A stretch of 64,000 nt of DNA from Channallabes apus (lineage: Eukaryota > Chordata > Actinopteri > Siluriformes > Clariidae): contig CM060127.1 in the NCBI GenBank assembly GCA_030522415.1, positions 9,554,707 to 9,618,706 on the forward strand, written 5' to 3'. Made by a program: the position numbers and the translations under genes. This document shows positions 54,250 to 64,000 of the stretch, one piece after another (positions within the stretch are counted from its first letter, which is position 1; the number at the start of each line of letters is the position of its first letter). Below the pieces are notes generated by a model. It had not been told where the DNA came from and made no database searches. It saw only the letters and a program-made list of their open reading frames with translations.

Positions 54250-54500
54250 TGGTGAGTTTCCTCCGGGTACTCTGGTTTCCTCCCACAGTCCAAAGACATG
54301 CAGATTAGGATAATTGGGGTTCCCAAATTGCCTGTTGTGTGTAAATGAGCATGTGTATGTTTGTACATGTTGGATTGGCTCCCTGTCCAGGGTGTCTCCC
54401 GCCTCATGCCCTATACGTTTCCTTGAATAGGCTCCAGGACCCTGCAACTATGTATACAGGATAAAGCAGAATAGACGATGAGTGAGTGAGTGAGTCTAGA
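54250..54500 (+). repeat. Diverged 5'-truncated SINE
   Basis: Runs from ggtgagtttcctccgggtac to the gatgagtgagtgagtgagtc tail. Older GAGTGAGTGA-tailed subfamily. Confidence 0.75.
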
Positions 54501-54899
54501 ATACTGTTAAATATCCATCCCTTCCATGTAAATTAAGAGAATTTGTCTTTCGATAACCAGTAACAGTTAGTAACTGTAATTTAATTGCATAAACAGGATT
54601 TCTTTCAAGCTGTCGAACTGTACACTTTTGGTCCCTTTACAAATCCAGTCGCTATTCATCAATAACTTACTGATAATAGTTGGCTAATGCTTATGATTTT
54701 GTTGCAATTAATTGGTTCTAATTGGTTTTTCTTTTTTCTTTTTGTGTATTTGCTAGTAAGATTTTGTTGTAGTTATAAATCCTATGGATATGGATTTCTC
54801 AATGCCGAAACTTCTCGCCCTGAGAACAAAGTCCTCTGCTGGTGTGGTCCCCCATTACTGTGGCTGCAGAGCGGGTGCTAAGCTAAAGGCTCAGCGGCT

Positions 54900-55515
54900 A
54901 ACAAGAAAGTGTCGATATAAGGCTGCTGTGCCATCTGTGATCATGGGAAACATGAACTCATTACCAAACCAGATCGACGTACTGGCTGGGCTGGTAAAAA
55001 ACGTCAACATCTATAGAGAGTGCAGCTTCTGTGAAACATGGCTCACCACTAGCATTCCGGATGGTAACGTGGAGATACCTGTGGACAGGGACAGAGCGGT
55101 AGGTTTACAAACCTATTATTTGCCCAGAGAGTATGGACAGGTACTGTAATAATGTTGCTGACCTACATTCCACCACGGTCCGACGCGGAGATAGCGAGAG
55201 ATGTCATCCATTCTGCAGCTGCAAATCTTCAAACACAACATCCTGAAGAGCTTGTGTTAATCTCTGGAGATTTTAACCATGTAACTCTGAATACAACGTT
55301 ACCTGCTTTCACCCAGTATGTGAACTGTAACACCAGGGGAAGTAAAACTATCGACTTACTGTATTCAAATGTAAAGATGCATACAGTGCCACTCCACTTC
55401 CCCCACTTGGAAAATCAGATCACAACCTCATTCTGCTTGTCTCACTACAAACCAAAAGTTATGAGGCTACTCACAACCATCCACTCATTCAGGAAGTGGT
55501 CTTCTGAGGCGTAAC
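54900..55515 (+). pseudogene. LINE endonuclease remnant
   Basis: Two frames together resemble the apurinic-type endonuclease: GNMNSLPNQIDVL and ECSFCETWLT (a worn N...ET motif) at about 54945-55045, then TYIPPRSD, ISGDFNH (catalytic DFN) near 55260-55280, and RGSKTIDLLYSN near 55335. A frame change occurs near 55148. Confidence 0.75.
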
Positions 55516-55911
55516 TCTGAGAGACTGTTTCGAAACGAACAAGGGGCGAACGAGCAGTACAAGAGGAAGCTGGAACAGAAACTGCAGAACAACAGTATGA
55601 AGGATGTGTTGAATGAAATGAATACAATCACTTGGTGCAGTTCAAAATGGTGTGAAACCACCAGAGCAAACCAGTTTAACAACTTTTACAATAGGTTTGA
55701 CCACTTCAACTCATTCACACATCAGAGCACTGTACCTCCTACCTCCTGAGTGCACCCCTCCCTCTCTCCCAATACCAAGTCATTTGTAACTTAGAACACT
55801 GCAAACCCCACTGCCCCTCCTTCTATCTCCATCCTCTATATACTGTAATATACAGTAGAAAAAAGGAAACTGTCCCTCCACCTGAAATCACAACAGCCCA
55901 GGTGTGTAGAG

Positions 55912-56359
55912 CCAAGCTTGTGTGTAACCCTGGCCTTGACGGGTGTTGTCAGCTGTTTCTCTGAGGACTTGACAATTCGATAGTTCAGGACTGGAACTTT
56001 CTACAAGTCTATCTGAGTCTTTAATACAGTAACTACCTGGACTCCATTTTAACATCAATTAAGATCATGTATAAATGCAGATCATTTCCTGCTATCTGTT
56101 TCACCCAGATGAGGATGGGTTCCCTGTTGAGTCTGGTTCCTCTCAAGGTTTCTTCCTATTACCATCTCAGGGAGTTTTTCCTTGCCACTGTCGCCCTCGG
56201 GCTTGCTCACCAGGGACTATCTGACCATTTTGATTCATACACATTCACATTCCATACAAACTTAAATAGTTCTTTTGATTGTGTAAAGCTGTTTTGAGAC
56301 AATGTCAATTGTTAAAAGCGCTATACAAATAAAATTGAATTGAATTGAATTGAATTGAA
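55912..56359 (+). repeat. L2-tail-type element inserted in the LINE
   Basis: Begins ccaagcttgtgtgtaaccct and ends in (gaatt)n at 56330-56359. It is flanked by tagag (55907-55911 and 56360-56364), a short duplication. The LINE resumes exactly after it with agagagctaaagagactctg. This is the best intact copy of the repeat also seen at 4.8, 8.3, 10.2 and 18.5 kb. Confidence 0.85.
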
Positions 56360-56360
56360 T

Positions 56361-57750
56361 AGAGAGCTAAAGAGACTCTGCCCCAGCAAAGCAGTCGGTC
56401 CAGATGGAGTATCACCTTGACTACTGAAGGCCTGCCCGTTAGAGCTGGGAGAGCCTCTTCAGGACATTTTCAACCTAAGCCTGGAACAGAAGAAGGTCCC
56501 TCAACTGTGGAAAACATCCTGCATCATCCCAGTACCATAGAAACCACGCGCTAGGAAGATCAACGATCACAGACTAGTCGCTCTGACATCACACTTTATG
56601 AAGACCATGGAGAGGACACTGATGCATCACCTGAGGCCACAGATCAGTCATGTTCTTGACCCCCTAGAGTTTGCATACCAGGAGAAGGTGGGCGTGGAGG
56701 ATGCCATCACCAACATGGTCCACAGATCTCTGTCTGACCTGGATTGGGGCAGTGGTGCTATGAGGATTACATTCCTGGACTTCTCCAGTGCCTTTAACAC
56801 CGTCTAGCCGCTGCTCCTCAAAGACAAACTGACAGAGATGGGAGTGAGCTCAGAGCTGGTGGCCTGAATCACAGACTACTTGACATGCAGACCTCAGTAT
56901 GTGCGGCTGGGGGACTGCAGGTCTGACACAGTGATCAGCAATACAGGAGTGCCACAAGGGACTGTGCTTTCTCCAGTCCTGTTCATCTTGTACATGCCAG
57001 ACTTCCCGTACAACTCATACTCCTGCCATGTACAAAAGTTTGCAGATGACACTGCAATCGTGGGCTCTATCAAAAATGGAAAGGAGGAAGAGTATAGAAA
57101 ATTGATCCAGGACTTTGCTGCATGGTGAAACCTGAACAACCTGCACCTTAACACCACTAAGACCCGGGAGATGGTGGTGGACTTCAGGAGACCCAGGCCT
57201 CAACCCAAACCTGTGACCAAACATTGTGACAATGCCTGTGTGGAGCTTGTGAGAACATACAAATACCTGGGGAGTGCAGCTGGATGACAAACTGGACTGG
57301 ACTGCTAACACAGATGCTCTGTACAAGAAAGGACAGACCCGCTTGTAATTCCTCAGAAGGTTGGCATCTTTTAATATCTTTTAAGACTGATGACAGTGTT
57401 TTACCAGACTATGGTGGCGAGTGCACTCTTCTATGCAGCAGTGTGCTGGGGAGCCAGCATCTAGAAGAATGGTCCACACATCTGGAAAAGCTGGTGAGGA
57501 AGGCAGGCTCAGTAGTGGGTACAGAGCTGGAAAGCCCAACATCTGTGGCAGATCGCCAGGCACTGAACAGGCTCTTGTCAATCATGGACAATCCATCACA
57601 TCCACTGCACAACAGGACAGAGGAGTAGCTTCAGCAACATGCTGCTGTCACTGCCCTGCTCCACTGAAAGACTGAGGAGGTCATTCCTCCCCCATGCCAT
57701 GAGACTGTTTAACTGCAAATGTGGGAGTGGGGAGAGGGGTGGCATCAGGC
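56361..57750 (+). pseudogene. LINE reverse transcriptase remnant
   Basis: RT motifs in several frames: KAVGPDGV-like near 56390-56410, LDFSSAFNT (first catalytic Asp) near 56785, TGVPQGTVLSPVLFILY near 56945-57000, and FADDTAIVG (catalytic DD) near 57040-57065, then a C-terminal piece near 57140-57200. In-frame stops (56805, 57126) and shifts make it dead. Confidence 0.85.
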
Positions 57751-57973
57751 CATAGCAGAACATTCTCACTAAACACAAACTTTTTGCACATTATGCTCAA
57801 ATCTACTGACTTTGCACAATAATATGCACAGACGCTTTTACCTTTTTTTTGTTTATAGGATTGTTTTTACCTTATTTTTCTCATTTTCTAGATGTAACTA
57901 TCTAGATGTAACTAACTAGCTGCTGGATCTTGTGAATTTCCCCATGCGGATGAATAAAGTATCTATCTATCTC

Positions 57974-60450
57974 TTTCTTTTATTAATCGGTGTGCTCATT
58001 CTCTACTCATTTCTAAGGAACAAGATTTGACCGGCACTATTTGGCCAGCAGCTTCGCTCCTGCTTCACTGTTTCACTTCCCACGGAGTTCAACCTAAAGT
58101 TTTGCTAATAATCTCTTGGAGTAAGGAACCTGCTTTCACCAATTTTAAGGTTCATTTATTTGTCTATTTTATTTGAAAAGTTTTATTTATAGGTATTATT
58201 TCTGAGAACTTGATACCACTTGAACTTTTAAGCTTTTGTGGGACTTTTGACTTTTGTTTTCTGCGCATAACTGGAGTTTTAGTGTTTAATAAAATAATGT
58301 CTGCACTTGTGTCCTATCTCACCCTTGATTTCTGAAAATTGGAAATAAATGTAAAAGTAGCTGAATTTATTGAATATTATTATATTTATTTGTAGTAAAT
58401 ATGCAGTAAAATGTATAAATATAAATTGTACAATTAAATTAATTGTACAATTTATTATTCTCCTGCCATATACTGAACTCTAATATACTCCCATATATTG
58501 TACAGTAATATACTGTTAAAAGTAAATGTTAAAGTGATTAAAGTTATTTTTAAATTTGTTACAGTTTAGCAATAAAATGTGATTAAGAAATTTTGTTTCC
58601 AGGAATAAGCAATGGTACAGGAGAGTTTTTTTTTTTTTTTTTTTTCAAAATCTGTGCTTTGGGATCAACATGCTTCATAATCAGAGCTTTGAAACACCGT
58701 CTTAACTTAACAACATTTTTCTGCATGTTTTTTTGTATCAGATCGCAGATAGGGGTTGATCTGAAGTGGACGCAGGCGATCGACTATTGTGCCACACGCT
58801 TGACAGCATCCCAGCCCAATTTCAGTATAAAGCCTGTGATTTGACTCAGGACTGCTTGGATTTGCATTATCCTCTCTTTTTTTGTCACCAAACAAAAAGC
58901 TCTCCAAGACGAGCGAAGAGGAGAAGAGAAGAGTAGAGATGGGAGAAACGATTATAACGTGTTCAAAAATTAATCCCTTTTCAAGTTTCTCTTAGCCCCT
59001 TCCTCCACGTCACCCCCACCCCTTTCACTACCCCTGTCCCCTGTTCACAGAGGCACCACAACAACAGCTCAGGCTTAGACCTCCTTTTTTTATTCAGTCT
59101 CCATTTTAAAAGAGTGGCTTTGTATCTCTATATTTATATACATTGTATACCTTTATTATGTACACTGCAGCAAAAATGTGTTCAGTCGATGTGTAGATCA
59201 AAGTGCAAATATACATACCATATTTATAAAGCTGTATATGTGTGTGTACAGTATGTGTGTGTTTTTTAATACTCATTTGCACAACTTTTATAATTCCATT
59301 TTTGCTGTTCGACATAATTTCCCCCTCACACAGTGTTTCGATTGTAGTCTCACAACAATCTCGGTACTAAAAAAAGAAGACAAAAAAAATATATATATGA
59401 GAATAAATATATATAAATGTGGTGTGTGTGTGTATGTATAATTACTGTAGCTTGAGCAGAGCTAATTGGCAGAGCTTTAGCAGGGGCAGCGCCATGTATT
59501 ACCTTTCTTCTTACCTCCCCAGTGCCGCTTTCAGGAAGAGAACCTGCTTGAGGCAGGAAACGAAAAAAAAAAAAAAAATGAAATCAGAGAGTATGTACAG
59601 TGTGGCAACAAGGGGATCACCTAACATTTGAGCCTTTAAACCACGTGGGGATACAGCAGCTTGGAGACGAGTGATCGGCCGCGGGATTGTAAAGGGCAGC
59701 TCGGCAGTTACTCATTGAACCAATTGCTCTGTGTAACTATCCTGCGGCCATAGAATTCCCTCAGGCAATAAACACACCAGCCCGGCCCACGGTATACACC
59801 CACTGAGCACTGCCTGGCTGCACGCAGGATTTTTTCCCTATATTTCTCTAAATGCTTCAAACACAACCGAACTGCTTGAGCTCTTCCACATCGTCCCCAT
59901 GCAAACCTCCCCTACGCTTCCACGGAGTGCAGAAATTACCCCGCATGATTGCCTTGAGAACTGCGAACACATCACTAACACTCACAGATACACAATATTC
60001 TCCAGGATTCGTGATATTTTTCGCAGTTTACACTCAGAAGAAAAAAAAAAACCTTCTTAATTTCATCACTAGCTCTCTGTGCTGCTCATTTGGATGTTGT
60101 CGTGATCCTGCAATGCAAACTCGCTGATCTCCGTATCATTATTTCCCTGAAGTGCAGTGCGCATGTAATTTTTTTTGATCAAAGCATAAACAGAGCACAT
60201 CTGTAAGTCAGCTCCTTGTGAACAGCCCCTAAATCACACCTCCTCCTCCTCGTTGCTGGCTAGAAGAACACAGGATGCTGATACGAGTACGGGCAGAATA
60301 ACAGCTCCTGAGCTATTTGCTAGATAAAAGTTTTATGATAAAAGATTTGAGTATTTTAAGCTACTCCTCCATAATACACGCAGTAGCTGGATTTTTTAAA
60401 TGCCTTTTTTGTTGTTCAAGTCAAACCGGGACTTTTGATTGTGCAGATTA
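57974..60450. other. Intergenic DNA, no gene seen
   Basis: Contains T- and A-runs (58627-58645, 59563-59578) and CT-rich parts. The small frames (e.g. 58593-58844) show no domain. A host regulatory element cannot be excluded. Confidence 0.4.
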
Positions 60451-60454
60451 ACAG

Positions 60455-61080
60455 AACACAGTTATAAGACTGAAAACTCTCTTTATTTCTCTATATATAA
60501 TCCCCTGCTACACTAATGCACTTATCCCAATGTTTCACCAGTGCTTGGACACCATCAAGGTACAAAGTTCTCTCAGTATGCCGAAGCCATGATCGGACTA
60601 CTTGATATGCTTCATGTGTGAAATCCGGCCCCCCAGGAACTCCTTTAATGGCCCAAACATGTGGAAAAGGCTTGGAGCGAGGTCAGGACTGTACGGGGAT
60701 ATGTGGCAGTAACTCTCAGATGAGATCCTGTAATGTACAAGTGGTGTTGGTGAATGATTGTGTATACAGTCCACGCAGACAGATGCGTCTCTTTAGCATG
60801 TCGGTGACAAGTTATCCATGGATTTCCAAAGATCAGGCATTCTACTCGTTGAATGTTCACGGGAACGATTGAGCAAGATCATCATTCACCGACATATAGA
60901 CTTTTTTTTAAAAATTCGCACCGTTCAAGAGTCTCATCAGCGTATTTCTGCAAATGTCAATCAATTTCACACCTTCATTCTGAAGAAATTTCATTGCAAG
61001 TCCCGCTTTGACTTGAACATACATATTACAAGGCTGTTTGAACCCAGATTTGATCTGTCCTGTGGAAGCCTATGAAAGAT
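60455..61080 (-). pseudogene. Decayed mariner-type transposase
   Basis: On the minus strand the DNA reads through a worn SPDLAPS-like catalytic motif near 60680-60700, GPLKEFLGG-like near 60635-60655, and a C-terminal LDGVQALVKHWDKCI at about 60515-60560, typical of mariner transposases. Frameshifted; the N-terminal part (60720-61080) is hard to read and no inverted repeats were found. Confidence 0.6.
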
Positions 61081-64000
61081 AATTATTAAATGTTTTGCTA
61101 ATTAAATAATCAAACAAATAAAGAAACAACAGAACCTTTTTACTGTATAGAATAAAATGTGTATTTTTTTCTCTCTTTTAAGCAACGATGCAGTACCTCA
61201 GCTCAAGCAAGTGACAGTATGGAGTAGGGCTGTGATGTTTATTGATTGTCTAAGTTGTTGAAGAGGAAACAAATCAGCAGGAGTAACTGTAGCAAAAAAA
61301 AAAAAAAGTTAATTGCTGGTGAAGGTTAAAACAACGTCAGGAATTTATGAAAAACAGGAGATGGTAATGACACCCTGTTATCATAATCACGGCTGTGTTG
61401 GCAAACGACAATCACTCGTGGTCTTGATTAAAGAGAAGAAGAAAAAAAATCCCTTCACAAACTGAGCAAATTTCTAGCAAATAACTGAATTGGATTTTTT
61501 CCCCTTTGTCTGGTATAAGTAAGCCTCCTGCAGCAGTCGTCTGTCCACAATGGCTTGATGGATTGAGTGTCTGAAATAAATAATTGATGGAAATAAATGA
61601 ACCGCAAGCCAAAGCGAAGTGGTAATGCTTATCTCATTTTCACAACCCCGAGGGCTCGATTTAAATGTCATAACACAAATGTAAGTACAATATTTCCGGA
61701 CTTATACAGGGCCATGTTTAAAAAAAAAAAAAAAAAGATGCAGAAATAGAATTAGCATATGTTATTTTATATCCTTATATTGCATATGAATAAATCCCCT
61801 TTTCCCCATGCTGAAATCTTGGAAAGCTTGTTTTTTTTTTGGGCTGCTTTATGTTGAGAATGTTTTTCAAATAGATAGTCGTAGATTTATGTTAATATGT
61901 ATGCACTAAAGTACATTATCATGACTACTATACAAATCGATACTTCCATGGTTAAAATGGACTAAAACGGAGTCACGACCCGGTCGATCTGGGCCTTTTG
62001 AATGATCTATTTAAATAAAATAAAATAAATATTCAAAAGCTTCAGAAGTGCCAGAAATTAGCCTAGGAACAGCAATAAATTAACTACGTCAGCTTTTCTA
62101 TTATGGACCTGCAGCCGGGATGAAGCCCCCTTTAATCACAACTCATATTAAAAAAGAGGAATGAGTGGTGTCCATTTACTATTTGCATATCTGTGCACTT
62201 AATTAAAGGAAATGTATGACATTCTGTTTCACATTTATATGGCCAGTGTTATTAAAGTACCACCGAGAATGAATTTAATAACTTCTTTCCACAAGTTATT
62301 CAGTAGCCTTGTGCTCAAGAAGTTAAATTATGTTTCTAAGAACTGAATATTAACATTAAAGCGTTTAAAATTGGGCAAAAGGGTGACTTTCGTTGCGAAT
62401 GTAATCAAGTAGGTTTATCAGCATGGCTTCAGTATGCTCATCTGAACTGTGAAGTTCGAACAATTCCATAGTGTGTATGTTAAACCTTAAGTGAAGTTGA
62501 TGTACAGTGGTGTCCAAAGGTATTAAGCCAACATAACAGGTCTCCCTGTGTACAATTTTTGGGTTGTGCCAATTAATTGAGACACTAGTGCAAAACTGGA
62601 TTTGTCAGCATCTGGAGCCATGACCTGGGTCATTTCACATTTACATTTAGGCATTTGATGGATCTTTGCACTGGTTACTACTGTAGGTTACTAACTACAA
62701 TATAAGAGACATCAGTCAAACCGTCATCTGTACAGTAGAAGATCTTCCGGATGCGATCAAGCAGGCATGGATTGAACTAGTGATACCAGAGTACCGCATA
62801 TGTCTTTTTGCACAGCCTTTTTTAAACAACAAAGTGTTTCATACTAAATATTGATGTAGATCAGTTTTATTTCATAAAATATTTTTCTAAGTATCTTGAT
62901 TGTCATTATTTTAAAATTTCAAAAAGAATGTCATTGAAACATTGGATTTTACTTGTTTCAATACTTTTGGTCACCACTTCATACATTATGTAGAGCATGG
63001 AAAGTATCTGCACCTGAGAAAGTACATTTGCATCCAGTGTTACTATACATGTGTTTAAAATCAAACCCTAGAATCCCTTCACTAATCCGATATCTGCACT
63101 GGAACTGAACAAAATTTCGATGGAAAAAAAAAAACTGGTGAACAGTTCAACATTGACAATAACAATGTTCCCAAGGCCTGTCCTGTAATAACCAATTTAT
63201 CTTCAATGTCAAGTTTTCCTGCAGAACAGATGTTTGGGAACACCCTACCGCCCAGTCCGTCTGTATTATCGCTACACTCAATCACTCCGCCTTTCGCGTC
63301 TACACCGTGGACCAAATTGTAAGGACTGGAGTTGCTTGAGAGGCTGGTTACGAAGCATGTGCGCGCCTCTTTAGCGGTTTCCTGATTAATCCCATGCATG
63401 ACAGTGATGTATCGTGTAGAGGTGCTCAAATCAGCTGCTGGGAAGAGAATTAGTCAGTTAGAGTTAGCCAGAGATATAGAAGACATTGTGGTAGAGATGG
63501 ATTCGGATACAGTAGATAAGTAAAGACACTCGGGCTCACTGAAGGTATCTTATGGCGATGTGGACTGCTTCACATCAGAAATTAGGTCATCGTGGGGAGG
63601 TGCGGTAATTTATGTTATGATAGTTCAAACCGTTCTCACTCCCAATACATCAGATGTTGAAGCATGGGCAGAGGTTTTAGTGGTACCGTGTGCAATAGTT
63701 TTGATTCCCATTTGCAACATCTTCTCACACACAAAACACACATACTGCCTTTGGAATGATTTCTTATGACAATATGATTATTACATTTTCAGCTAATTAA
63801 GACTGATTTTTAACCAATATCAACATAAACAAAATCTACATTGCATGAACAGATGCTAATGCTACTGAACATGAGGACAGCGGAAAAATACCAAACATAA
63901 CTAGACGTCAGATAAAATACACTGAGGTCTGAGACACTCATCTTTTCTCCAAGCTGAAAATTTCATACAATTCATTCATATGAGTGAAAATGAACAATTG
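61081..64000. other. Intergenic DNA, no gene seen
   Basis: A-runs at about 61291-61307 and 61718-61736. A 115-residue minus frame (63082-63429) and a 69-residue plus frame (63560-63769) have no recognisable domain. No RNA gene or repeat end identified. Confidence 0.4.

Larger units (their letters stand above)
54785..57973 (+). mobile_element. Decayed L2-type LINE
   Basis: Plus-strand non-LTR retrotransposon, ending cggatgaataaagtatctat and a short (TATC)n tail. Endonuclease-type and RT-type pieces occur in order, with many stops. An L2-tail element is inserted at 55912-56359. The 5' edge is approximate and clade assignment (L2/CR1 side) is from motif style. Confidence 0.75.

Noticed and set aside
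57974..64000. A host exon in the right-hand part
   Set aside because: I looked for frames with splice sites and domain-like composition on both strands and found only the mariner remnant; regulatory elements cannot be judged without cross-species alignment.

Overview
The window looks like a transposon-rich, gene-poor stretch of a teleost fish genome. The repeats are typical fish families: tRNA-derived SINEs with (ATGA)n tails, an L2-type LINE, several Tc1/mariner copies, hAT and pogo/Tigger-like non-autonomous elements, and a sushi-type chromovirus. An otophysan such as a catfish is my guess from the SINE and L2-tail style, not a demonstration. I found no convincing host protein-coding exon and no CRISPR or bacterial feature.

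Layout. 1-10 kb: intergenic DNA with a decayed tRNA, old SINEs and a dead Tc1 fragment. 10.2-12.2 kb: a Tc1 element (10521-12101, TA target duplication, one frameshift) inside an L2-tail repeat. 12977-18389: a Ty3/gypsy chromovirus with two 475-bp LTRs, a 5-bp target duplication, gag, and a pol broken by an apparent one-base deletion; it carries a likely Tf1/sushi-type self-priming site. 19.5-24 kb: a Tigger-like element holding a SINE, a hAT-type element with an 8-bp duplication, SINE and Tc1 debris. 24.4-28.2 kb: a nested stack, a Tigger-like host repeat containing a deleted chromovirus and a hAT-type element. 28.3-33.3 kb: SINEs, two decayed Tc1 copies and a large CTAT/CATC microsatellite.

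The centrepiece is 33609-50030: an apparently complete 16.4-kb endogenous retrovirus on the minus strand, inserted with a 4-bp duplication inside a SINE that still has its own target duplication on both sides. Its 1657-bp LTRs show one difference by eye. In proviral order it has: 5' LTR, a PBS resembling the tRNA-Trp type, a splice donor, a 1.5-kb leader with tandem repeats, two small ORFs chained to gag by ATGA and TAATG overlaps, gag (914 aa), a UGA stop in frame with pol, a very long pol, a gamma-type env, a 3' accessory ORF, a polypurine tract and the 3' LTR. Two features stand out. The stretch of Pol between protease and reverse transcriptase has two H-x-[ST]-hydrophobic motifs typical of 2H phosphoesterases. 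The U3 of each LTR carries, in antisense, what looks like a complete small spliced gene whose product has two tandem TQT motifs and a basic nuclear-signal-like patch.

Beyond the provirus, 50.2-64 kb is mostly unrecognised intergenic DNA with further SINEs, a decayed L2-type LINE (54.8-58.0 kb) interrupted by an L2-tail element, and a decayed mariner transposase (60.5-61.1 kb).
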